Assembly (NCBI GenBank): GCA_045577455.1
Contig: JAZNIJ010000191.1
Span: 5,100-69,099 of the forward strand
Reading direction: 5' to 3'
Length of the DNA stretch: 64,000 bases
From: SIG653 sp045577455
GTDB taxonomy: Bacteria; Bacillota; Clostridia; Oscillospirales; CAG-382
Position numbers and translations under genes: made by a program. The notes below the pieces were generated by a model that had not been told where the DNA came from, ran no database searches, and saw only the letters and a program-made list of their open reading frames with translations. Positions 1-8,714 of the stretch are shown piece after piece; position 1 is the stretch's first letter; every line of letters starts with the position of its first letter.

Positions 1-348
1 GCGTTGAGAGAAGCGTTTAGCGACATATTCATAACAGGTGTTGAAATTGTATCCGCTCCCCCTCACTTCCCCGCCGCTTCTATCGTACAGAAAACCTCGG
101 GAGTTAATAAAAAGTATTCTACCTTTGAAAAGGTGCAGAACGTAGCAGAGGAAGAATACGAATTTAATATTTATTCCAATCTCGTTTCAGAGAAGGAAGC
201 AAAACAGCAAACAAAAGATATAGTTGCCGTTATAGACGGAGTAATGAGCAGCTTGTTTTATATCCGTTCATTTAATCAGCAAATTCCGAGTGCTGACACA
301 AAAAACACTCGCCGTGTAGCGAGATACAAAAATTCAAATGTAGCATAG
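1..348 (+). CDS. Phage tail terminator/minor tail protein (5'-truncated by window edge)
   Basis: The reading frame is open from the first base, so the true start lies outside the window. About 115 residues are visible, ending at a TAG 13 bases before the tail tube gene. I do not recognise the family from sequence. The position directly upstream of the tail tube protein is where siphophages of the lambda/HK97 type place the tail terminator or head-tail completion protein, so that role is inferred from order. No membrane segment or cysteine motif is present, and the C-terminus is basic. It could equally be another small neck protein. Confidence 0.5.
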   Translation, partial: ALREAFSDIFITGVEIVSAPPHFPAASIVQKTSGVNKKYSTFEKVQNVAEEEYEFNIYSNLVSEKEAKQQTKDIVAVIDGVMSSLFYIRSFNQQIPSADTKNTRRVARYKNSNVA

Positions 349-361
349 GAGGTAATTAACT

Positions 362-847
362 ATGGCAAATGGTATTGCTCTTTCAACAGCAGGCGTTACT
401 ATGGGTTATTGTGTGGAAACCACAGTAGGTACACGTCCCACGTCAGGATATACTCTTATTCCGGATCTTAAAGAAATTCCCGACTTCAACCCCGAACCCG
501 AAACACATGAGTCAACCACTCTTGAGGAAACAGAGTACAAAACTTATGTAAAAGGTTTGAAGGATATTGGCGGTGCTTTGGGCTTTGGTGCAAACTTCAC
601 GGAGAAATTGCAAGAAGTGTGGGAGACCCTTGTTTCGTCATATGAATCAAATTCGGAAAGCGGAAAAAGAGTTTGGTTTGAAATAAAACACCCCAAACTT
701 CAAAAATCCGTATTCTTCCACGGTGAACCATCATCAATGGGGATGCCCGCAATGTCTGTAAATGGCGTTCTTGAAACAACCGTTTACATCACCCCGAATG
801 GCGCTCCCCAGTGGGAAACAAAATCCACTGCTGCGGCAGGTCAATAA
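362..847 (+). CDS. Phage major tail tube protein
   Basis: A 161-residue protein with ATG start and a strong TAGGAGG site 8 bases upstream. The N-terminus (MANGIALSTAGVTMGY) followed by beta-rich sequence with many T/E/G residues is typical of siphophage tail tube subunits, which polymerise around the tape measure protein. Its place between a terminator-like gene and the G/GT chaperone pair, then the tape measure gene, supports the assignment more strongly than any single motif. Transcribed with the rest of the tail module. The family name is inferred from order and general character. Confidence 0.75.
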   Translation: MANGIALSTAGVTMGYCVETTVGTRPTSGYTLIPDLKEIPDFNPEPETHESTTLEETEYKTYVKGLKDIGGALGFGANFTEKLQEVWETLVSSYESNSESGKRVWFEIKHPKLQKSVFFHGEPSSMGMPAMSVNGVLETTVYITPNGAPQWETKSTAAAGQ

Positions 848-871
848 CAAAAAAGTAAAGGAGTACATACA

Positions 872-1189
872 ATGCAAATTAAATTTTCTTACGGCGGCAC
901 AAACTATTGTCTCAGATACACGAAGAAAACTGTTAAGACCATGGAGGACAGGGGCTTTGTTCCTTCAAAAATCCTTGAAGCTCCTATGACATATCTCCCC
1001 GAACTTTTTGCGGGTGCTTTCCTTGCGGAACACAGATTTGTTAAAAAAGAGCTTATAAACGAAATTTTTGATACTATGGAAAACAAAAGCGAACTCATCA
1101 ATGTTCTTATCGAAATGTACAACGAACCAATTAAGGCACTCACCGAGGAAACAAGCGAGGGAAACGCGACAGCGTGGACGAAGGAGTAA
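872..1189 (+). CDS. Tail assembly chaperone, short form (gpG-like)
   Basis: A 105-residue acidic protein with an AAAGGAG site before ATG 872. It lies between the tail tube and tape measure genes, where lambda-like phages encode gpG. Near its 3' end, at 1159-1165, codons GAG GGA AAC contain the heptamer GGGAAAC in the correct phase (G GGA AAC) for a -1 ribosomal slip. A second frame, open from here to 1572, continues in the -1 phase. Most ribosomes would end at TAA 1187-1189 and make this short form. By analogy with lambda it would coat the tape measure protein before tail assembly. Confidence 0.8.
   Translation: MQIKFSYGGTNYCLRYTKKTVKTMEDRGFVPSKILEAPMTYLPELFAGAFLAEHRFVKKELINEIFDTMENKSELINVLIEMYNEPIKALTEETSEGNATAWTKE
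1159..1165 (+). promoter_or_regulatory. Slippery heptamer for programmed -1 frameshift
   Basis: GGGAAAC in the phase G GGA AAC of the upstream frame fits the X XXY YYZ rule and differs only in the last base from the lambda G/T site GGGAAAG. It lies 21 bases before the zero-frame stop. The -1 frame downstream is open for 135 codons. No shift product has been measured. Confidence 0.8.
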
Positions 1190-1572
1190 GCCGGACTCCA
1201 CGCAGTTTTTCAAAAATATATGAAGATTGTTGCCCGTTCTATATCTCTATCGGTATGACCGCCGATGAATATTGGGACGGCGACAATGCACTTCCGAAAT
1301 ACTATCGTGAAGCATATAGAATGAAGCAGGAACAAGTAAACCATGAAGCGTGGTTTTACGGAATGTATGTATATGATGCCTTGGTATCAGCTATGTCGCA
1401 TTTAAGTTCCAAAAAAAGCGATCACAAGAGTTATGCTGAGAAGCCATATTCTTTTAAGCCCGAAGATATAAAAAAAGACAACGAGGCAAAGAAGATTGAG
1501 GCAGAAGCAAGGGCGGAAGTGTGGATGAAAACGTGGGTATCGGCTACCCAAAAAATGTTTAAAGATAAGTGA
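1165..1572 (+). CDS. Tail assembly chaperone, frameshift extension (T part of gpGT)
   Basis: This frame lies -1 to the gene at 872. After a slip on GGGAAAC, translation continues CGC GAC AGC and runs 135 codons to a TGA at 1570-1572. The fused product would be about 233 residues: 98 from the short form plus this part. The extension is rich in charged helices (K/E/A) in its last 60 residues. Independent initiation at GTG 1174 is possible but no ribosome site precedes it, whereas the slippery heptamer is exact. In lambda the GT fusion bridges the tape measure protein and tail tube subunits, and the same role is inferred here. Confidence 0.75.
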   Translation, partial: RDSVDEGVSRTPRSFSKIYEDCCPFYISIGMTADEYWDGDNALPKYYREAYRMKQEQVNHEAWFYGMYVYDALVSAMSHLSSKKSDHKSYAEKPYSFKPEDIKKDNEAKKIEAEARAEVWMKTWVSATQKMFKDK

Positions 1573-1622
1573 GCCGGAGCCACCGTGCCAGAGCCAAATT
1601 ATTATTAAGGAGGTGAGACACG

Positions 1623-4600
1623 GTGGCTCTTACTATTGACGAATTAGTAATAGAAATAGATGCCGATGCGAGCAATGCCACGAATGGTATTGATTCCCTT
1701 GCCAAAACATTAAACAACTTAAAAACAGCCGTGGGCGGTTCAGCGGGACTTACCTCTGACCTCACAAGAATATCTAACGCATTAAAAACATTTAACGGAG
1801 TTAAAAAGATAAATATTACTCCGCAGATAAAACAGATTGAAAATTATAAAAACCTTATAAATTCTCTCAGTGGAGTGGATGCGGGAAAAATATCATCCGA
1901 TCTTGTGGCAATTTCGGATGCGCTGACAAAACTTTCAAGCATTCCAAAGGTGAGCATAAATGTGGGTTCGCTGGCAAAGGGGATTAAGGAACTAAGCTCG
2001 TTTGCGGCAACGTTTGACTCAACAAGTTTCACCGAACTAATGAAGGGTATATCGGGTGGATTATCACAGCTGGGCGGTGTTGGAAACGGTAAGGTGGTAT
2101 CTCTCATAAACACATTGAGAAAAATACCCGATATAACAAAATCTCTCGACACCACAACCTTGGATGAGTTTTCGGCTGCGGTGAAACGGCTCACAGATAT
2201 TATGCAACCTCTTGCGGTGGAAATGGATGCCGTAGCACGTGGCTTCTCTGCATTGCCAAACGCTGTAAAGCTGGCGTTGAAATCAACACAACAGCAGACG
2301 GTGGCAAACCAAAAGCTTAGTAGTTCCTTTGGAGCAATGAAAAACAAACTCAGCAAAAGCGCAAAGTCGTTTCGGAAGTTGTATTCAACCATGTATAGAA
2401 TTGCGAGGGTGTTCGGAAATTGTCTCAACGAAAGCAATGAATATATAGAATCCCTCAACTTGTTTAAGGTAACGATGGGTGATACATGGGATGAGGCAAT
2501 GGATTTTGCCGAAAAAGTGAATCAAGCCATGGTTATTGATGTTTCTGAGTGGATTACGAATCAGGGCGTTTTTCAGCGTCTTGCAACGGGTTTTGGCATT
2601 GCTTCAGACCAAGCTACCATAATGAGTCAAAATCTCACACAGCTTGCGTATGATTTATCTTCGTTCTTCAACTCCGATGTCGAAACCGCTATGCAAAAAC
2701 TTCAAAGCGGTATGTCGGGACAGATAAAGGGCTTGAAGGCGTGGGGTTATAACCTCTCCGTTGCGGCGTTGCAAGAAACGGCTTTATCGTTGGGCATCAA
2801 ACAAAATGTTCGTTCAATGACCGAAGCCCAGAAAGCTCAGTTGCGATATATCACCCTGATACAGAGGTCAAACGGAATTATGGGAGATATGGCAAAAACC
2901 ATAAACACTCCTGCGAACTCAATGCGAATAATGAGCACAATGGTCGAGCGAGCAAAACGCGCATTGGGAGACCTTGTGTCAGTTCTTGTTACACGGTTTG
3001 TTCCTTATGTTACAGCGTTCCTCGAATTGTTTTCTGAACTTGTAAGCAAATTGGCTGTATCTTGGGGTTTTGATATTAAGGACTTGCCGTCAAATAATCT
3101 CGATATGGCGGCCGATGTTATTGAGGGCATAGGCGACGAAGCCGACCTTGCGAATGATTCTGTTTCAGAGCTGAAAAAGAACATTATGGGGTTCGATGAA
3201 CTTAATATTCTTAAGAGCGATGATAACGGTGATGTGGGCGATGAGTCGCAATACGATCTTGGAATAGAACTTCCCGAATACGATTTTCTTAGCGGTTTGG
3301 ATGGAAGCTTCCGAGAGAGAGTTGATAATATAAAGGAATGGTTCAAAGATTTATTTAAAGTTGCCGAAATTGCCTCCGAAATCGGATTGATTATAGCGGC
3401 TGCGTTTGCGTTTGATTGGGTGAAGGAATCTATAGAAAAAATCAAGGGATTAACATTGATTAAAGGCGTGTTTGGAACGCTTAAGGGAGCTGTTGAGAAC
3501 GGTTTGATATTCTTTGAAGCCGGCGAGGGTATTTTTAAAGCGTTTGCCGGTGGATTGAAGTATGTATGGACCTCTTTTTCAAGCTTCATGAAAAAACTTT
3601 CGCCTGTAACCAAGGGACTTCTCACTTTTGCAGGATTGATTAAAACATTCTCTAAAGCTAAAGATGTGTTTTACGATATGGGCAAAGGGACAACAACATT
3701 CGGTCAGGCGTTGAAAAAAGTTATTCCCATCTGTGGATTGGTGGGCGTCGCATTAACAGCTATGCACGGACCGTGGGGAGCGATAGCAACAGCAATAGCA
3801 ACCGTCGTGGGTGCTGTTGTTGGTTATCGTGATGCACAAGTGGAACTTGAATATGAACTGCGTAAAACAAAATATTATGATATTCAGGGTACTTCAATAG
3901 CCGAAGTGAGCGAAGCGCTTAGGGGGTACTTTAACTCTATGGACTTTGACAAACAAGCCGAGTGGGTACGGAAGATAGAGGAAGCACAAGAATCTTACGA
4001 TTTGGCGCGTGATTCATACGATAAAATGTGGGACTCTATTGCCGACAAACCCGTGTTTGATGCTTCGGATATCGAAGGATTAACGGAAGCGTTCAACGCT
4101 TTAACCGATGCGGCAAAAGCTCTTAATGATGCGAATATATACAGCTTGATGGAAAACATCAAACTTGGCATTGAGTTAAATATCACTGATGAATTGAACA
4201 ACAAGTTGGGCGGGCTGCTTGACAAAATCAAAGAGGCGCAGGGCGTACTCGGCCTAAAGATCGAAGGCCTTAACGCAGAGTATCAAAAAGTTTTAACCGA
4301 CATTTCAAACAACGGTGGAGTTGCGACACCCGAACAAAAAAACAAACTTAAACAGTTAAGAAGCGACATCACGAAATTCACCCTTAGCGATGATACATCA
4401 ACAGAGCGCTGGGAAATCGACATCCAACAAGCTATACAAGGAGCTATAAGAGCTGGCGATGATAAGGACGACGTGCTTACAAACGTTGATAACCTTTTGG
4501 CTGATAGAGATACTTATCTTGACGCACTTAAAAACAAATATGCTGCGGATGTCAACGCCCTTACTCAGTTAATCGACATGGATAAAAACGAGTTTGGCGG

Positions 4601-5207
4601 TTCATTGGGGTTTAGCGTTTCCGATTTGGAAACAATTGAAAAAAGCTACAATGCACAGATTTCAGAGGTTTACAAAAAGTACAACGAAGTGCTGAACACA
4701 ATTATCGACACATATTCAAAAAACACCGTTATGAAAAGCGGAGAGAGCTACGAAAAAATTTATGGTAATTCTGCCGCTGAGTGGCTTGCCATGAACATCG
4801 GTGTTCCAATAGTAGGTATTTTTTCGCCCGAATATGCAGCGAATAGCAAACTTGCTCGTGAACAAACGGACCTTATAGAAAAGCTCAAACAAAAGCTCGT
4901 TAAAGGTTACGCCACAGGCGGCTTCCCAACGATGGGCGAAATGTTCATAGCAAGAGAAAGCGGACCAGAAATGGTAGGACGTATCGGAAACAAAACAGCC
5001 GTAGCGAACAACGACCAAATCACAAAGGGAATTGCCTCTGCGGTTTACAACGCTATGATGGCGGCGCAAGAGGATGGAAGCAATAATGGCGGTGGAAGCA
5101 ACGCTAAAATCATTGTACAAATCGGTGATAGAGCAGTTGGTGAAGCGGCTATCAGATTTATTAATGGTCAAATCGTACAGACGGGAGCTAACCCGTTGTA
5201 CACATAA
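1623..5207 (+). CDS. Phage tail tape measure protein
   Basis: 1194 residues from GTG 1623, preceded by AAGGAGG. The size, the long coiled-coil character and the position after the G/GT pair identify a tape measure protein, whose length sets the tail length and which is ejected into the host membrane. Residues 1-300 are low-complexity helices with repeated short NLK/SLSGV-type units. Hydrophobic stretches near 579-598 and 700-735 (rich in G, A, V) are likely membrane-inserting segments. The C-terminus carries a glycine-rich GSNNGGGSN linker near 1160. No lytic transglycosylase or peptidase motif was recognised. Confidence 0.9.
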   Translation: MALTIDELVIEIDADASNATNGIDSLAKTLNNLKTAVGGSAGLTSDLTRISNALKTFNGVKKINITPQIKQIENYKNLINSLSGVDAGKISSDLVAISDALTKLSSIPKVSINVGSLAKGIKELSSFAATFDSTSFTELMKGISGGLSQLGGVGNGKVVSLINTLRKIPDITKSLDTTTLDEFSAAVKRLTDIMQPLAVEMDAVARGFSALPNAVKLALKSTQQQTVANQKLSSSFGAMKNKLSKSAKSFRKLYSTMYRIARVFGNCLNESNEYIESLNLFKVTMGDTWDEAMDFAEKVNQAMVIDVSEWITNQGVFQRLATGFGIASDQATIMSQNLTQLAYDLSSFFNSDVETAMQKLQSGMSGQIKGLKAWGYNLSVAALQETALSLGIKQNVRSMTEAQKAQLRYITLIQRSNGIMGDMAKTINTPANSMRIMSTMVERAKRALGDLVSVLVTRFVPYVTAFLELFSELVSKLAVSWGFDIKDLPSNNLDMAADVIEGIGDEADLANDSVSELKKNIMGFDELNILKSDDNGDVGDESQYDLGIELPEYDFLSGLDGSFRERVDNIKEWFKDLFKVAEIASEIGLIIAAAFAFDWVKESIEKIKGLTLIKGVFGTLKGAVENGLIFFEAGEGIFKAFAGGLKYVWTSFSSFMKKLSPVTKGLLTFAGLIKTFSKAKDVFYDMGKGTTTFGQALKKVIPICGLVGVALTAMHGPWGAIATAIATVVGAVVGYRDAQVELEYELRKTKYYDIQGTSIAEVSEALRGYFNSMDFDKQAEWVRKIEEAQESYDLARDSYDKMWDSIADKPVFDASDIEGLTEAFNALTDAAKALNDANIYSLMENIKLGIELNITDELNNKLGGLLDKIKEAQGVLGLKIEGLNAEYQKVLTDISNNGGVATPEQKNKLKQLRSDITKFTLSDDTSTERWEIDIQQAIQGAIRAGDDKDDVLTNVDNLLADRDTYLDALKNKYAADVNALTQLIDMDKNEFGGSLGFSVSDLETIEKSYNAQISEVYKKYNEVLNTIIDTYSKNTVMKSGESYEKIYGNSAAEWLAMNIGVPIVGIFSPEYAANSKLAREQTDLIEKLKQKLVKGYATGGFPTMGEMFIARESGPEMVGRIGNKTAVANNDQITKGIASAVYNAMMAAQEDGSNNGGGSNAKIIVQIGDRAVGEAAIRFINGQIVQTGANPLYT

Positions 5208-5220
5208 GGGGGGGACAAAA

Positions 5221-5640
5221 ATGTTATATCGAGGCACATTGCATATTGCTCCTATGGCTGAGGATGCTGAAGGGAACGCAACGGTGTCAGGTCCTTATGA
5301 AAAAGTTCCTACCCCTCAATCATATACATGGGGGAAAGAAGATTTAGATGCCGAGGAGGGCACAGGGCGAAACAATGCAACGGGTGAAATGTTTCGTGAT
5401 AGAGTTTCAACAAAACGAAAATTAAATTTTACGTGGCCTCCGCTATCTATTGCAAACACATCTTTTCTTTTGCAAAGGATTTGTCCTGAAGAAAAAAACA
5501 ATACATTTATCTCGGTACAATATCTTGATCCACACGCGGGGAACTATCTCACAAAAACTTTCTACGCTGGTTCACCCAGTGCGAGCTGCGGTCACTGTGG
5601 TATGTGGTCGAGAATAACAATAAGTCTTATCGAAAAGTGA
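5221..5640 (+). CDS. Small tail protein, probably distal tail region (unknown family)
   Basis: 139 residues from ATG 5221, with GGGGGG 9 bases upstream. The frame is open further back into the tape measure gene, but that part is only overlap. The protein has a CGHCGMW cluster near its C-terminus, a possible metal or disulfide site, and no membrane segment. Located between the tape measure gene and the large tail-tip gene, it occupies the distal-tail slot. It resembles small proteins of Clostridia prophages known only by domain-of-unknown-function names. I cannot assign the family with confidence. Confidence 0.6.
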   Translation: MLYRGTLHIAPMAEDAEGNATVSGPYEKVPTPQSYTWGKEDLDAEEGTGRNNATGEMFRDRVSTKRKLNFTWPPLSIANTSFLLQRICPEEKNNTFISVQYLDPHAGNYLTKTFYAGSPSASCGHCGMWSRITISLIEK

Positions 5641-5651
5641 GGTGTTGAGCG

Positions 5652-8372
5652 ATGCTGTCTGTCAGCGAAGCGTATAAAAAAGCAATACTTGCGGACTCTC
5701 GTGATATGCCGTATAGAGTTACCTTGGCAGGATCTGTTGTATATGAGCGTGATAATGTTACCCATGTGTCGTTTAACGAGGGAGTGAGTGGTAACAACGG
5801 AATAGAACTTGGCACAGCGAACTCCGCAACCGTTACGCTTACCATAAGAGAAGCAACACCAATAGATTATAGCGGAATGTATGTCAAGGTGGAAAGCGGC
5901 CTCGTGCTGCCCGATGGTAGCGAAGAATGGCTTCCGCTTGGCGAATATTGGGTAACAGATTTCACCACGAGCAACGATTATAAAACGTTGAAGCTCACTT
6001 GTTCTGATGGAATGTACCACTTGACAGGAGAATATATTTCGTCCTTGAAATATCCAACGGATATATCAAATGTTGTTGCAGAGATAGTAACTCAGACGGG
6101 GATAAGGTTTTCTTCTGTACTTCCAACCCTTGAAATCAGGCGAAAGCCGGAGGGTATGACATATCGTGAGGTGTTAGGACACCTTGCGGGCTGTTGTGGT
6201 AAGAACGCACGATTTAATCGTCAGGGTATTTTGGAGTTTGTGTGGTATACGGATTCAGGGGTTACAATTCAGCGTAAGACACAATATATGAATGGTTTTA
6301 CTAAACTGAATCCGAAGCCCCTTGAAGTAAACTTTGACATTTTGGGCAAAGAAGAAACTTATGATATTACCGTGGTTACGGACAGCAATGGTAATGTTGT
6401 TGCAACGCCGGGCAGAAGCGTTTTAGAGGGAGAAATAGTTCTCTTATCCATCAATCCTGCGAATGAATATGAATTAGCAGATATAACCGTTGTTTCCGAT
6501 AGTGGCGAAACAATTGCTTTATCTCGTTTTTCAAATAACGCAAAGATGTTTGTTCAGCCGGACAGCAATGTAACGGTTACTGCATCGTTTAAGAAAATCG
6601 GTTCAACCGAACACACTGTAACAGTCAAACGCTATGGGATGGGGTCTATCGTTTCCGGTGGAAAAACATTCAAACCCGGAGAACAAGTTAGTATTTCTGT
6701 GTCGCCCGATGAGGGGTACGAGTTGGAAACGCTCACGGTAATACCTTGGGGGTTATCACTAACGGCAGTAAATGATACGGATTATACTTTTACAATGCCG
6801 GACAGCGATGTTACTATAACGGCAACTTTCGCTGAAGCTCAAGCGGAATATAATATAACTTATCAGATTGATAAAGGAGACATGACCGCAAGAGATTCCG
6901 CAGGTAATTATGTAAGCAAAGCAAAGGCAGGGAGCATAATTACCGTAATTCTCTCACCACAGGACGGCTATGAATTCGATTACTTTGATAGCAATGTAAC
7001 ATTAACGCAAAGAGATACAAATGTTTATAACTTTATTATGCCCGCCGAGGATGCTTCTATTGTGGTTCACACAAGGAGTGATGATACGGGGGAATCCGAA
7101 GCAAAAATTTATACAGTGAAACGGAGCATTGAAACGAGTGATGCAATTGTTATTACTTCGCCGCGCGTTGAAGTATCAACAAGCGGTGATAAACTGATAA
7201 TTAGTTCAGATTTTATTAGTGTTACAACTTCGGACAGTACGATAAACATAACAGTTGATTATATAGAGAGCGAAAGTGTAACAATGGAATATACAAATCC
7301 GTTGATATACGAAAAGATGCTTCCGACTATAAAATCACTTGTTCAAGGCATCACATACACCCCCGCGAAGGTTAAACACAGGGGAAATCCTGCGTTGCAG
7401 GCAGGAGATGTGGTTCATGTCCCCGATAAAAACGGATTGCTTCATACCGTCCCCATTATGCAACAGACAATAAATATCGGTGGTGGTATGAACTCCGAAA
7501 TATATTGTCCTGGTAAAACGGAAAAAACAAAAAGTTTTACAGAGAATAGTCCGACACAAACAAAAATAAAAAAAGCTGTTGAAGAATCAAACTATGAGTT
7601 TGAGCGTCGATTGTCGGCTAATAATTCAAATGTTTACGCTGCTATCAACAAAGATATTTCCGCAAACGAAAGCCGAATTGAAGCAATTGCAGAACGTCAA
7701 GACGCGGATTCATATTCCGTGGCTCGACTTGAAGAAAAGGTTTCGGGGCATTCCGCAAGCATAAACGCACTCACCGAGTGGCAAGGCACAACCAAAACAT
7801 CAATTGCACAGCTTGAAATAAAAGCCAACAAAAACGAATCAAACATCGGTTTAATCGTAGATAACGGAAGGGCAAACGCAAGATTTATTCTTGAGGCAAT
7901 TAACAACCAAGGTGGCGAACAATCAGAAGCGTTTTTGAGTGCTGATAAAATACAGTTTGAGGGCAAAGAGTTTTCTATCGATGCCAACAAAATAAATTTT
8001 GAAGCAGACGATTTTTCTATAAAATCAGACCGTTTAACGATTAACGGAAAACCCTTGGTAACAACACAAAACAATGTATATTACATTGATGCCTCGCAGG
8101 TGAGTTCCGAGGGGCTTGTTGCCCAAAATGCAATATTGGGTGGTTGGACTTTGGGTGAGGCAACAATTCTCGTTGATGCTACAGGCAAAACAATAACTGC
8201 CAGCGCGTTGGATTCGGGGGAACTCACAACGCAAAAAGAAGGCAAAATATACACATACAGAGTATATTTAACCGCCGTTGGCGTGTATGTCGTGGGCAGA
8301 TATGACACCTCAAACGAGAGTGCCGTTCCGTATTACGGACACAAAACTTGGCTTGATATTGTAGGAGGATAG
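5652..8372 (+). CDS. Phage tail tip/receptor-binding protein with three InlB-like repeats
   Basis: 906 residues. The start ATG 5652 lies 8 bases after GAGGTG and 11 bases after the previous stop. Residues 1-235 look like the N-terminal part of siphophage tail-associated proteins, which attach to the tail tip. Residues about 237-315, 320-395 and 399-475 form three divergent repeats with the pattern TVTV...G..V....S.G..V.I.V.P..GYEL...TV...F.MPDSDVTITATF, characteristic of the divergent InlB B-repeat family of surface adhesins. A helical region follows (about 630-720), then a C-terminal beta region typical of tail fibres. The protein probably contacts the host surface. No peptidase motif was recognised. 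Confidence 0.75.
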   Translation: MLSVSEAYKKAILADSRDMPYRVTLAGSVVYERDNVTHVSFNEGVSGNNGIELGTANSATVTLTIREATPIDYSGMYVKVESGLVLPDGSEEWLPLGEYWVTDFTTSNDYKTLKLTCSDGMYHLTGEYISSLKYPTDISNVVAEIVTQTGIRFSSVLPTLEIRRKPEGMTYREVLGHLAGCCGKNARFNRQGILEFVWYTDSGVTIQRKTQYMNGFTKLNPKPLEVNFDILGKEETYDITVVTDSNGNVVATPGRSVLEGEIVLLSINPANEYELADITVVSDSGETIALSRFSNNAKMFVQPDSNVTVTASFKKIGSTEHTVTVKRYGMGSIVSGGKTFKPGEQVSISVSPDEGYELETLTVIPWGLSLTAVNDTDYTFTMPDSDVTITATFAEAQAEYNITYQIDKGDMTARDSAGNYVSKAKAGSIITVILSPQDGYEFDYFDSNVTLTQRDTNVYNFIMPAEDASIVVHTRSDDTGESEAKIYTVKRSIETSDAIVITSPRVEVSTSGDKLIISSDFISVTTSDSTINITVDYIESESVTMEYTNPLIYEKMLPTIKSLVQGITYTPAKVKHRGNPALQAGDVVHVPDKNGLLHTVPIMQQTINIGGGMNSEIYCPGKTEKTKSFTENSPTQTKIKKAVEESNYEFERRLSANNSNVYAAINKDISANESRIEAIAERQDADSYSVARLEEKVSGHSASINALTEWQGTTKTSIAQLEIKANKNESNIGLIVDNGRANARFILEAINNQGGEQSEAFLSADKIQFEGKEFSIDANKINFEADDFSIKSDRLTINGKPLVTTQNNVYYIDASQVSSEGLVAQNAILGGWTLGEATILVDATGKTITASALDSGELTTQKEGKIYTYRVYLTAVGVYVVGRYDTSNESAVPYYGHKTWLDIVGG

Positions 8373-8381
8373 CACAAAAAA

Positions 8382-8714
8382 ATGTATGTAGATGCACAGA
8401 CCATAATTGTCTTTGGCGGTGTGCTTGGCGTGATAACGACTTTAATAGTTCTTGTTCGCAAGTTTTTTAGATGGTTAGACCGCCAAAAAGAGCAAGATAA
8501 AGAAATAAAAGGGTTGCGCGACACTCACGAAAAAGACACAACCGCCATTCAAGAAGAACAAACACTGATTGTTTATGGCTTGCTTGCTTGCCTGAAGGGG
8601 CTTTCGGAACAAGGTTGCAACGGGCCTGTTACAAAAGCAATCGACAAGCTTGAAAAGCATTTAAATAAGAAGGCACATCATATAAAGGAGACAAAAGATG
8701 ATAATAACGATTGA
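8382..8714 (+). CDS. Small membrane-anchored phage protein upstream of lysin (XhlA-like position)
   Basis: 110 residues. There is one N-terminal membrane segment (residues about 8-26, IIVFGGVLGVITTLIVLV), then a basic RKFFRW patch and a long charged helix rich in K, E and D. It begins 10 bases after the tail-tip stop and its 3' end overlaps the amidase start by 17 bases. Small membrane proteins of this build sit beside holin and endolysin genes in Gram-positive prophages and help lysis or anchor the lysin. This is inferred from topology and context. Confidence 0.6.
   Translation: MYVDAQTIIVFGGVLGVITTLIVLVRKFFRWLDRQKEQDKEIKGLRDTHEKDTTAIQEEQTLIVYGLLACLKGLSEQGCNGPVTKAIDKLEKHLNKKAHHIKETKDDNND

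Noticed and set aside
1174..1572. Independent gene starting at GTG 1174
   Set aside because: No ribosome site, and the slippery heptamer upstream explains the frame as an extension of the gene at 872.
5074..5220. N-terminal extension of the small distal tail protein
   Set aside because: It lies wholly inside the tape measure gene; the G-rich ribosome site and ATG at 5221 mark the real start.
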